DNA of 5,670 bases from Synechococcales cyanobacterium PMM_0002 (GCA_949127925.1 CASBQX010000141.1:1-5670), one strand, 5' to 3'; counted from the stretch's first letter, positions 1-5,494 are shown. Notes: generated by a model not told the origin, from the letters alone. Numbers and translations: made by a program.

Positions 1-76
1 AAAATGTAACTTCTGGAACAACCGTCGTCCGTTATCATGAATTGAACCCGTTTCGGTGCTTTTCTGCCCTCTATTC

Positions 77-141
77 AGTCGCTATTTCCCAGCTATTCTC
101 TAGTCGCTATTCCTCCGCTATTCTCCAGTCGCTATTCCCCT
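77..141. repeat. 25-bp short tandem repeat upstream of the importer operon
   Basis: The core AGTCGCTATT occurs at 77-86, 102-111 and 127-136, exactly 25 bp apart. The two full units (92-116 and 117-141) differ at only a few positions, and a degenerate first unit precedes them. Each unit contains GCTATTC-like half-units, so the array probably grew from a shorter motif. It ends just before the ATG at 149, so it lies in the leader of the binding-protein gene. Short tandem repeats of this kind are common between cyanobacterial genes. The remaining upstream bases, 1-76, show no gene I can support. Confidence 0.85.
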
Positions 142-148
142 TTTAACC

Positions 149-1060
149 ATGAAGTTGATTCATCGCCTGATCATTTTGCCCCTGATTGCGTTATTCACCG
201 CTACTGTCCTTGTTGCCTGTGCCAGTGGGGGCGGAACAGGTAGTTCTGGCACCCCGATCAAAGTTGGCTCCAAAGATTTTACTGAGCAGTTCATCATTGG
301 GGAAATGTATGCACTGGTATTAGAAAAAGCGGGCTTTACGGTGGAACGTAAGCTGAATTTGGGCGGCACGCCTGTTGCCCAAGCCGGGTTGGTCAGTGGT
401 GAAATTGACCTGTATCCGGAATACACGGGCACTGGGTTGCTAACGGTGCTGAAGCTGCCTGCGAGTAGCGATCGCCAACAGGTCTTTAGCGCCATTTCTA
501 AAGGCTATAAAGAGCAGTTCGACCTGGTTTGGCTAGAACCCTCTCCCATGAACAACACCCAGGCGCTAGCGATGACCAAAGAACGGTCTGACGCATTGGG
601 AATTAAAACGATCTCTGAGATGATAGCCAAGGCTAGCGAGTTGACGATCATCGGTCCACCAGAATTTGAACAGCGCGAAGATGGTTTACCCGGCATCAAA
701 AAGGGCTATGGAGACTTTCAGCTCAAGGCGTATAAAGCGGTCGATCCAGGGTTGCGCTATAAGGGCTTAGTCGATGGGGAGGCCGATGTAGCTGTGGCAT
801 TTGGCACCGATGGTGAAGTCAGTGCCTTTAACTTGGTGCTGTTAGCAGATGACAAGAACATCTTCCCGCCCTACCAAGTGGCTCCCGTTGTGCGGCAAAA
901 AGCGTTAGATGCCAACCCCGGCATTACCGAGGCGCTCAACGCCCTAGCTCCTAAGCTCACCGACGCCACCATGCAGAAACTAAACTTTGAAGTCAGCGGC
1001 AAACAAAAGGAGCCAGCAGATGTTGCTAAAGAGTTTCTGACTCAAGAAGGTTTAATTTAA
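149..1060 (+). CDS. Osmoprotectant/glycine betaine ABC transporter substrate-binding lipoprotein (OpuCC/YehZ-like)
   Basis: This 303-aa protein should capture a quaternary-ammonium osmoprotectant (glycine betaine, choline or similar) outside the plasma membrane and deliver it to the permease. The N-terminus has positive charges, a hydrophobic stretch (about residues 7-22) and the lipobox LVAC, with Cys24 as the predicted lipidation site. A Gly/Ser-rich linker follows. The mature part matches the OpuAC-type fold: KVGSKDFTEQ near 38-47, YPEYTGTG at 89-96, a PPEFEQREDGLPG segment, an AVAFGTDG segment, and FPPYQVAPVVR at 239-249. These correspond to motifs I recall from E. coli YehZ, and the length is close to the family norm of about 300. 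The ATG at 149 is preferred because the signal peptide begins there; no clear Shine-Dalgarno precedes it. The ATPase gene follows after 79 bp. The family call is firm; the exact ligand is inferred. Confidence 0.92.
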   Translation: MKLIHRLIILPLIALFTATVLVACASGGGTGSSGTPIKVGSKDFTEQFIIGEMYALVLEKAGFTVERKLNLGGTPVAQAGLVSGEIDLYPEYTGTGLLTVLKLPASSDRQQVFSAISKGYKEQFDLVWLEPSPMNNTQALAMTKERSDALGIKTISEMIAKASELTIIGPPEFEQREDGLPGIKKGYGDFQLKAYKAVDPGLRYKGLVDGEADVAVAFGTDGEVSAFNLVLLADDKNIFPPYQVAPVVRQKALDANPGITEALNALAPKLTDATMQKLNFEVSGKQKEPADVAKEFLTQEGLI

Positions 1061-1073
1061 ATCTAAGCCAGCG

Positions 1074-1105
1074 CTTGGCAGTGCCCTTGAGGGCTTGTCA
1101 GTGCC
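1074..1105. repeat. 12-bp imperfect direct repeat in the gap between binding protein and ATPase
   Basis: CTTGGCAGTGCC (1074-1085) and CTTGTCAGTGCC (1094-1105) match at 11 of 12 bases with a 20-bp period. The second copy contains two possible non-ATG starts for the ATPase (TTG 1095, GTG 1101). A small hairpin, GCCC-TTGA-GGGC, links the copies at 1083-1094 (approximate boundaries). The repeat may be a local duplication with no function, or it may affect translation of the ATPase. Confidence 0.7.
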
Positions 1106-1139
1106 GAAGCCCCTACCTCTAACTTTTCCTTCTTACTAC

Positions 1140-2111
1140 ATGAATGCTATTCGTTTCAATAATGTATCGTTGCGGTTTCCGGGTGCATCGCGGGCGGCGG
1201 TAGATGGATGTAGCTGTGAGGTGGCTGAGGGCGATTTAGTGGTGATTTTGGGGCCAAGTGGCTGCGGCAAAACCACGCTGCTGAAAATGGTAAACCGCCT
1301 GTATGAACCTACGGGGGGCAGCATTTGTGTTCATGATACTGACATCCGTAAATTCAAAAAAACGGCGCTACGGCAGCAAATTGGCTATGTGATTCAACAA
1401 TCTGGCCTGTTTCCGCACATGACCGTTGCCCAAAATATTGCGGTGGTGCCCAAGCTGTTGGGCTGGGTCAATCCCAAAATTCAGGCGCGGGTGGATGAGC
1501 TGCTGGAACTGGTGGAACTGCCGTCCGAAGAATATCGCGATCGCTATCCCGCGCAGCTTTCTGGCGGCCAACAGCAGCGCATTGGGCTAGCCCGTGCCCT
1601 AGCAGGCGATCCGCAAATTATGCTAATGGATGAACCGTTTGGGGCGATCGATGCCATCACTCGCGCTAGCCTGCAAGACGAGATTTTGCGCCTGCAACAG
1701 CAGCTCAAAAAGACCATCCTGTTTGTCTCCCACGACGTTGAAGAAGCTCTGCGTCTAGCCGATAAAATCCTGATTCTAAAAGCGGGAAAAATCGTTCAGT
1801 ACGATACTCCCTTCAATATTTTGACCAAACCTGCCGATGATTTTGTCAGCGATCTAGTCGGTGCCGACGACATGGTACGCCAGCTCAGCCTACTGCGCGT
1901 TGAAACCGCCATGACCAGTGCCCCAGACGATCTACTTGCCACCAACGATCCCACCGTTGCCCGCCACGATAGCCTGCGCCATGCCCTTTCGCTAATTCTG
2001 CGCACAGGTGCCCGCCGCCTCACCGTGCAAGACAACGGTGCCACTGTTGGGGTTCTTACCCTAGAACACATCCGCGACTCTGCTAGCCTGACGGCCAGCG
2101 TGTCGGGGTAG
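1140..2111 (+). CDS. Osmoprotectant/glycine betaine ABC transporter ATP-binding protein (OpuCA/YehX-like)
   Basis: This 323-aa cytoplasmic ATPase powers the importer. From the ATG at 1140, Walker A GPSGCGKTT lies at 38-46, the Q-loop QQSGLFPHMTVAQN starts near 86, the signature LSGGQQQR is at 140-147, Walker B IMLMDEP at 160-166, a D-loop GAID follows, and the switch His is at 198 (VSHD). All catalytic elements are intact. The tail from about residue 250 has one CBS-like stretch (residues about 268-315, including HALSLILRTGARRLTV and VGVLTLEHI) instead of the CBS pair of OpuCA. The same short tail is found in YehX-type ATPases, where it may sense ionic strength or nucleotides. The start is uncertain: GTG at 1101 has GAGGG 7 nt upstream (1089-1093) and would add 13 residues, and TTG at 1095 would add 15. 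The ATG is preferred because family members begin just before the first beta strand (MNAIRFNNVSLRF). Confidence 0.93.
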   Translation: MNAIRFNNVSLRFPGASRAAVDGCSCEVAEGDLVVILGPSGCGKTTLLKMVNRLYEPTGGSICVHDTDIRKFKKTALRQQIGYVIQQSGLFPHMTVAQNIAVVPKLLGWVNPKIQARVDELLELVELPSEEYRDRYPAQLSGGQQQRIGLARALAGDPQIMLMDEPFGAIDAITRASLQDEILRLQQQLKKTILFVSHDVEEALRLADKILILKAGKIVQYDTPFNILTKPADDFVSDLVGADDMVRQLSLLRVETAMTSAPDDLLATNDPTVARHDSLRHALSLILRTGARRLTVQDNGATVGVLTLEHIRDSASLTASVSG

Positions 2112-2183
2112 GCCAGCCGCCACCTGGCAGGGCAGGTTTAGCCCGGTGTGGGTTAGTTTTATCGGCGATCGCCAAAACCCGCC

Positions 2184-2218
2184 TCATCCTTCATCCTTCA
2201 TCCTTCATCCTTCATCCT
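2184..2218. repeat. Heptamer tandem repeat (five copies of TCATCCT)
   Basis: Five perfect, contiguous TCATCCT units are followed by a decayed pyrimidine-rich tail up to the permease ATG at 2240. Heptameric short tandem repeats are well known in cyanobacterial intergenic DNA and vary in copy number by replication slippage. This one lies in the 128-bp gap between ATPase and permease, directly upstream of a start codon without a Shine-Dalgarno. Copy-number change could therefore alter leader length. A reading frame through the array (2146-2424) encodes His-Pro-Ser-Ser-Phe repeats and looks spurious. Confidence 0.92.
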
Positions 2219-2239
2219 TCCTTCTGCCTCCTGCCCTCC

Positions 2240-2920
2240 ATGTCTTACCTGCTCAAAAATCCTGTTCAAGTCTGGATATTGCTGTTGCAACATGTGCAAA
2301 TGACGGGTCTAGCACTGGCGGTGGCGGTGTTGGTGGCGTTGCCATTGGCGCTGTTAGTGTGCCGATATCGGTGGTTGACGGTGCCTGTATTGGGCAGCTT
2401 GGGAATTTTGTATACAATTCCTAGTTTGGCGCTAATTATTTTGTTGGTGCCTTTGTTTGGACTGAATGCGCGCTCGGTGATTGTGGCGATGGTGCTCTAC
2501 ACGCAGGTGATTTTGGTGCGCAACCTGGTGGTGGGTCTGCAATCTATTAGGCCAGCCGTACTAGAAGCGGCGAGGGGCATGGGGATGAATCCTTGGCAGC
2601 GCTGGTGGCGGGTGCAGGTGCCGCTGGTGCTGCCGATATTTTTGGCGGGGCTGCGGCTAGCGTCCATTGTGGCGATCGCCATTGCCACAATTGGCGCTAA
2701 GTTTGGGGCGGGCGGTCTAGGTACGTTGCTGTTTGATGGCATTGCCCAGTCTGGGCGCTATGACAAAATTTGGGCAGGCGCGATCGCCGTTTCACTGCTT
2801 GCCTTCGCCATCAACGCCGCGCTGCTGGCCTTAGAAGCTGCCGTTAGCCCAACTCGACGCCTCCAGCGCAGCGTTGGCAAGGTCAAAGAGAGCATGAATA
2901 GAGCGTTAAATCGGACTTAG
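2240..2920 (+). CDS. Osmoprotectant/glycine betaine ABC transporter permease (OpuCB/YehW-like)
   Basis: This 226-aa inner-membrane subunit forms the translocation path. I see about five hydrophobic segments (near residues 21-41, 48-72, 78-98, 129-151 and 178-199). The EAA coupling loop is at about 109-132: EAARGMGMNPWQ followed by the conserved VPLVLP, where the ATPase docks. GAKFGAGGLGTLLFDGI (about 152-168) is also typical of ProW/OpuCB-type permeases. The length is within the usual 200-240. The ATG at 2240 is the first Met of the conserved region; its leader is pyrimidine-rich with no Shine-Dalgarno. It is the only permease here, whereas OpuC and YehZYXW systems have two, so it may homodimerise or pair with a subunit encoded elsewhere. 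Codon use shifts from G-ending to C-ending in the last third. Its TAG stop overlaps the convergent - strand gene by 4 nt. Confidence 0.92.
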   Translation: MSYLLKNPVQVWILLLQHVQMTGLALAVAVLVALPLALLVCRYRWLTVPVLGSLGILYTIPSLALIILLVPLFGLNARSVIVAMVLYTQVILVRNLVVGLQSIRPAVLEAARGMGMNPWQRWWRVQVPLVLPIFLAGLRLASIVAIAIATIGAKFGAGGLGTLLFDGIAQSGRYDKIWAGAIAVSLLAFAINAALLALEAAVSPTRRLQRSVGKVKESMNRALNRT

Positions 2921-3174
2921 AACTCCACTTCTGAATCGGGTGCAATATCAATGCCACCCGATGAGGTGGGTAGCGCAGTCGGGTTGTCAATCAAATCGCT
3001 CAAGTCTTTAATATCTACCTTCATATAGCTGCACGCGTGCTGAAGTTCTCGTTGAAATGTAGCCGTATCGCTGCCATAGCCACACAGATCAGCGGTAGTT
3101 TCGATACCTTGCTTGGCATTTGCTTTAGCACAATCGACCAATTCAATACCGGTTAGGGGAGTGGAAGACGTCAT
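2917..3174 (-). CDS. Small hypothetical protein with three cysteines
   Basis: This 85-aa protein is not one I can assign a function. It has no signal peptide or membrane segment and is probably cytosolic. The middle (about residues 9-62) alternates polar and hydrophobic residues as expected for a small helical domain, with ELVDCAKANAKQG near the start, CGYGSD at 31-36 and LQHACSYMKVDIKDLSDLI at 44-62. Cysteines are at 15, 31 and 48. The tail is acidic (ends DSEVEF). The composition resembles small conserved cyanobacterial proteins, but that is an impression. The start at 3174 is the first ATG; a weak AGGA lies about 12 nt upstream. The gene converges on the permease with a 4-nt overlap and no terminator between them. 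It has the largest open frame in an otherwise empty interval. Confidence 0.68.
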   Translation of the reverse strand: MTSSTPLTGIELVDCAKANAKQGIETTADLCGYGSDTATFQRELQHACSYMKVDIKDLSDLIDNPTALPTSSGGIDIAPDSEVEF

Positions 3175-3337
3175 AGTTCACAAGAGTCCTGATGGATAAA
3201 TTGCTGAACGTGAATACTTGAAAAATAGCCCGAGTTTGCGGTAGGAGTGGGGTATAGTGGGGAGCTGCTGGTAAAGCGAGAGACAGCGGGGTTAGGGCTA
3301 TTCTAGCGTTTGCTTTTTAGCATAAAACTACTCAAGT

Positions 3338-3354
3338 AAAACTGCGTCAGTTTT
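3338..3354. promoter_or_regulatory. Perfect inverted repeat in the divergent intergenic region
   Basis: AAAACTG (3338-3344) and CAGTTTT (3348-3354) are perfect complements around a CGT centre. The site lies in the 245-bp region (3175-3419) between the divergent 85-aa and 113-aa genes, about 65 bp before the latter's start. It could be an operator for a dimeric regulator, or a weak U-tailed hairpin. I see no convincing -35/-10 pair next to it. Nothing else in this gap looks structured. Confidence 0.4.
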
Positions 3355-3408
3355 CTAAACTCCTGTAGCATTAAACGGATCACACAGGGTAGGGTATGCG
3401 TTCAGACT

Positions 3409-3414
3409 GGAGGA
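3409..3414 (+). promoter_or_regulatory. Strong Shine-Dalgarno that fixes the start of the 113-aa gene
   Basis: GGAGGA at 3409-3414 is 5-6 nt from the ATG at 3420. An in-frame ATG at 3396 lies upstream of this site and has only a weak AGGG, so the site supports the downstream start. Most other genes in the window lack such a strong site. Confidence 0.75.
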
Positions 3415-3419
3415 AGGGT

Positions 3420-3761
3420 ATGAGTGATACTGAAAAGATTGTCTCGGAGCCGTTGCAAGGCGATCTAGACGCGATCGCCAATCTCGTTAAAGCCACCGCA
3501 GCGCAGTCCGCAGGAGACGGGTTAGCCTTGCTGAAACTATTGCGGCTATTAGAATCGCTCCACCACGACATCCGCGATGACCTATTTCAAGAAACACTGC
3601 CTCGCAATCGCCAATCGCTTTATGCCCTGCTAAAAGATATGGAAGCCGAAGGCGGGTGGCCCTATATCAGCCGGATGAAATTGCGATCGCTGCTCCAGTA
3701 TTTGTTTAATGAGGAGTGTGAAGCCCTGGGGCCAAATAAGTCCAGCGCCTATGAAGAGTAG
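3420..3761 (+). CDS. Conserved-looking hypothetical protein, 113 aa, alpha-helical
   Basis: I cannot assign a function. The protein is soluble with no signal peptide or membrane helix and is probably almost entirely helical. The N-terminal part (about residues 10-30) contains LQGDLDAIANLVKATAAQS. A leucine-rich amphipathic helix, LALLKLLRLLESLHHDIRDD, follows at about 35-54. The C-terminal half contains RQSLYALLKDMEAEGGWPYI and MKLRSLLQYLF. The Glu-Gly-Gly-Trp-Pro-Tyr segment looks like a conserved turn. The start at 3420 is chosen for its GGAGGA site; using ATG 3396 would add MRSDWRKG. An unrelated gene diverges upstream and clpP follows 103 bp downstream on the same strand. Co-transcription with clpP is possible because no clear terminator lies between them. 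HIP1 sites inside the gene suggest long residence in a cyanobacterial genome. Confidence 0.82.
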   Translation: MSDTEKIVSEPLQGDLDAIANLVKATAAQSAGDGLALLKLLRLLESLHHDIRDDLFQETLPRNRQSLYALLKDMEAEGGWPYISRMKLRSLLQYLFNEECEALGPNKSSAYEE

Positions 3762-3772
3762 ATGAAGAGTAG
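3751..3772. repeat. Exact 11-bp tandem duplication across a stop codon
   Basis: ATGAAGAGTAG occurs twice in a row (3751-3761 and 3762-3772). The first copy supplies the last codons and the TAG stop of the 113-aa gene; the second lies just after the stop. A recent slippage duplication explains it best. Confidence 0.85.
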
Positions 3773-3816
3773 GTTTGGGTAGAATCCCCACATGTTGTAC
3801 CCCAACAAACTCTGCC

Positions 3817-3844
3817 AATCGTTTTAGAATGGTTAGAAACGATT
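3817..3844 (+). promoter_or_regulatory. Inverted repeat immediately upstream of clpP
   Basis: AATCGTTT (3817-3824) and AAACGATT (3837-3844) are perfect 8-bp arms separated by 12 nt. An overlapping pair, AGAAT (3826-3830) and ATTCT (3842-3846), could form instead, so two exclusive hairpins are possible. The element ends 20 nt before the clpP ATG and just before AGGGA (3850-3854), the likely ribosome-binding site. It could be an operator or a leader hairpin. The arms are A/T-rich and modest, so function is only inferred. Confidence 0.45.
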
Positions 3845-3864
3845 CTTGCAGGGAAATTGCCTCC

Positions 3865-4479
3865 ATGATTCCTACCGTTATTGAACAATCGGGTCGGGGT
3901 GAACGCGCCTTTGACATTTATTCGCGACTCCTTCGAGAGCGAATTGTGTTCCTGGGGCAGCCTGTTGATTCTGATGTGGCGAATTTAATCGTGGCACAGA
4001 TGTTATTTCTTGAAGCCGAAGATCCAGAAAAAGACATTTACCTCTATATCAACTCTCCGGGTGGTTCGGTGACTGCGGGCATGGGTATTTTCGATACCAT
4101 GAGCCACGTTCGCCCAGATGTTTGCACGATCTGCGTGGGTCTAGCGGCCAGCATGGGTGCATTTTTGCTGAGCGCAGGCACCAAGGGTAAGCGCATGAGC
4201 CTACCCCATTCGCGGATCATGATTCACCAGCCGTTGGGGGGGGCTCAAGGTCAAGCTACGGACATCGAAATTCAGGCCAGAGAAATTCTTTATCACAAAG
4301 AAAACCTGAATCGGTGGTTGTCCAAGCATACGGGTAAGCCCCTAGAGCAAATCGAGCGCGACACCGAGCGGGATTTCTTTATGTCGGCTCACGAAGCCCT
4401 GGAGTATGGTTTAGTCGATCAAGTGATCGATAAGCGCGCCGTTGGCGGTCGGCCGGCGATGCTTAGCACCCCCGCTTAA
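3865..4479 (+). CDS. clpP: ATP-dependent Clp protease proteolytic subunit ClpP
   Basis: This 204-aa serine peptidase forms the double-heptamer chamber that degrades proteins unfolded by ClpX or ClpC in the cytosol. The catalytic triad is complete: Ser96 in GLAASMGAF, His121 in RIMIHQP, and Asp170 in DTERDFFMSA. Other family marks are GRGERAFDIYSRLLRERIVF (residues 10-29), the YINSPGGSVTAG oxyanion region (61-72) and HQPLGGAQGQ (121-130). It is therefore a catalytic ClpP, not the inactive ClpR paralogue. The ATG at 3865 gives the usual MIPTVIEQSGRGERAFD start with AGGGA 10 nt upstream; the frame stays open to 3775 but the extra residues look non-coding. Cyanobacteria carry several clpP genes, some next to clpX or clpR. 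No such partner is seen here, which suits a stand-alone ClpP1-type gene, but the paralogue number is not certain. Confidence 0.98.
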   Translation: MIPTVIEQSGRGERAFDIYSRLLRERIVFLGQPVDSDVANLIVAQMLFLEAEDPEKDIYLYINSPGGSVTAGMGIFDTMSHVRPDVCTICVGLAASMGAFLLSAGTKGKRMSLPHSRIMIHQPLGGAQGQATDIEIQAREILYHKENLNRWLSKHTGKPLEQIERDTERDFFMSAHEALEYGLVDQVIDKRAVGGRPAMLSTPA

Positions 4480-4481
4480 TC

Positions 4482-4502
4482 ACCCAGTCCCATTGGCTGG
4501 GT
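4482..4502 (+). terminator. Weak hairpin just after clpP
   Basis: ACCCAG (4482-4487) pairs with CTGGGT (4497-4502) around a 9-nt loop, 3 nt after the clpP stop, and TT then AGA follows. The stem is short and the T tract nearly absent, so any termination here would be weak. Confidence 0.3.
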
Positions 4503-4508
4503 TTAGAC

Positions 4509-4551
4509 GTCGGAGTTCGAGAAGTCGGAGTTCTTTTAGAACTCCGACTTC
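4509..4551. repeat. Palindromic element with alternative stems between clpP and nadC
   Basis: GAAGTCGGAGTTC (4521-4533) is perfectly complementary to GAACTCCGACTTC (4539-4551), a 13-bp stem with loop TTTTA; A4520-T4552 adds one more pair. A second copy of GTCGGAGTTC precedes it (4509-4518, repeated at 4524-4533, 15-bp period), so the 3' arm could pair with either copy. No T tract follows, so it is not a canonical intrinsic terminator. It may be a dispersed palindromic repeat, an mRNA-stabilising stem after clpP, or a leader element of nadC. Confidence 0.75.
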
Positions 4552-4600
4552 TTGGCGATCGCTTCCACGCCCCCAACTCCGTCTGCAAACCGCCAAAGCC

Positions 4601-5476
4601 ATGTCAAAAATCATCGTTCCTTTAGCTTTATTACCGCCCTGGTTGCTGCTCGACCCCATGCTTCAGCGCTGGCTGCTGGAAGATATTGGGCGGGGCGATC
4701 GCACCACCCAAGCGCTGCTCTCAGGGCGATCGCTGAGTGGGCACGCGACCTGGGTGGCCAAGGAACCGGGCATCGTTGCAGGGCTACCGATGGCGGCTCG
4801 CGTCTTTTCTCTGCTCAACCAGCAGACCACGTTCACCGCCACCGTAGCGGAAGGACAGTGGTGCGACCAGGGGCAGACCATTGCCCACATCGCAGGGCCA
4901 CTAGACGCCCTGCTGACGGGAGAGCGGGTAGCGCTCAATATTGCCATGCGGCTGAGTGGGATTGCTACCTTGACGCAGCAATATGTTAAACAAATTATCG
5001 ATTTGCCGACTCAGTTTGTCGATACCCGAAAAACCATACCGGGAATGCGGCTACTAGAAAAATATGCCACTCAAGCAGGCGGTGCCATTAACCATCGCAT
5101 GGGTCTAGACGACAGTGTGATGATTAAAGACAACCATATTGCCGCCGCTGGAGGGATTGGCCCAGCTATCAGCCAAATCCGCGATCGCATCCCTTACCCT
5201 CTCACCATTGAAGTAGAAACGGAAACTCTAGATCAAGTCCAAGCCGCCCTGACTCATCAAGCCGACATTATTATGCTAGACAACATGCCGCTTGAAACCA
5301 TGCAGCAAGCGGTAGCCCTGATTCGACAGGCGGGAAATCGGATCAAAATTGAAGCGTCTGGCAACATTACGTTAGACACCATTCGAGCGGTTGCCGCCAC
5401 CCAGGTAGACTACATTTCGAGCAGTAAACCGATCACCGGATCAAGCTGGCTAGACATTAGTATGCGAATTAAATAA
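4601..5476 (+). CDS. nadC: Nicotinate-nucleotide diphosphorylase (carboxylating) / quinolinate phosphoribosyltransferase
   Basis: This 291-aa cytosolic enzyme converts quinolinate and PRPP to nicotinate mononucleotide, CO2 and diphosphate, the last step of de novo synthesis before the common NAD pathway. Visible family motifs in order are EDIGRGDRTT (27-36), GERVALNIAMRLSGIATLT (107-125), DTRKTIPGMR with LEKYA (141-156), NHRMGLDDSVMIKDNHI (164-180), IEVET (203-207), MLDNM (225-229) and EASGNI (251-256). The Arg, His and Lys residues of the substrate and PRPP pocket (in DTRKT, NHR and IKDNH) are present. The ATG at 4601 gives a normal length (280-300 aa); Met20 would cut the conserved PPWLLLDP segment, and the frame upstream to 4442 overlaps clpP. 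No Shine-Dalgarno is visible. nadA and nadB are not nearby, so the gene is probably its own unit, ended by the terminator 18 bp downstream. Confidence 0.97.
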   Translation: MSKIIVPLALLPPWLLLDPMLQRWLLEDIGRGDRTTQALLSGRSLSGHATWVAKEPGIVAGLPMAARVFSLLNQQTTFTATVAEGQWCDQGQTIAHIAGPLDALLTGERVALNIAMRLSGIATLTQQYVKQIIDLPTQFVDTRKTIPGMRLLEKYATQAGGAINHRMGLDDSVMIKDNHIAAAGGIGPAISQIRDRIPYPLTIEVETETLDQVQAALTHQADIIMLDNMPLETMQQAVALIRQAGNRIKIEASGNITLDTIRAVAATQVDYISSSKPITGSSWLDISMRIK

Positions 5477-5494
5477 CGCGATTGCTATACAAAT

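Larger units (their letters stand above)
468..5188. repeat. Dispersed HIP1 octamers (GCGATCGC), 11 sites
   Basis: The octamer starts at 468, 1537, 2165, 2672, 2780, 3471, 3683, 4555, 4695, 4726 and 5181, in genes and between them. HIP1 over-representation is a known hallmark of many cyanobacterial genomes. The even spread argues that the whole stretch to about 5200 is long-resident DNA. None occurs in the last 480 bp, though the distance is too short to be significant. Confidence 0.95.

Noticed and set aside
1..76. Possible gene end or start, and a TATCAT -10-like box at 33-38
   Set aside because: Short open - strand frames reach the edge but show no recognisable protein. The -10 match lacks a fitting -35, so neither could be supported.
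2122..2137. ACCTG/CAGGT hairpin after the ATPase stop as a terminator
   Set aside because: The stem is only 5 bp with a 6-nt loop and no T tract, and it lies inside what looks like one operon.
2146..2424. A 92-aa frame through the heptamer array with His-Pro-Ser-Ser-Phe repeats
   Set aside because: Its distinctive residues come only from the TCATCCT repeats, and the rest overlaps the permease in another frame.
3175..3419. RNA gene or small protein in the divergent intergenic region
   Set aside because: Apart from the 17-bp inverted repeat I see no tRNA-like fold, no strong hairpin and no frame with plausible coding features.
3775..3864. 30-residue N-terminal extension of ClpP, from TTG 3775 or ATG 3829
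   Set aside because: The extension crosses the inverted repeat and has no family similarity, whereas MIPTVIEQSGRGERAFD is the usual start.
4442..4600. In-frame extension of nadC upstream into clpP
   Set aside because: The added residues are Arg/Ser-rich and arise from the palindromic spacer. The NadC family start matches the ATG at 4601.
4552..4989. 145-aa + strand frame inside nadC
   Set aside because: It is an Arg/Ala/His-rich translation of nadC in another frame, with no independent support.
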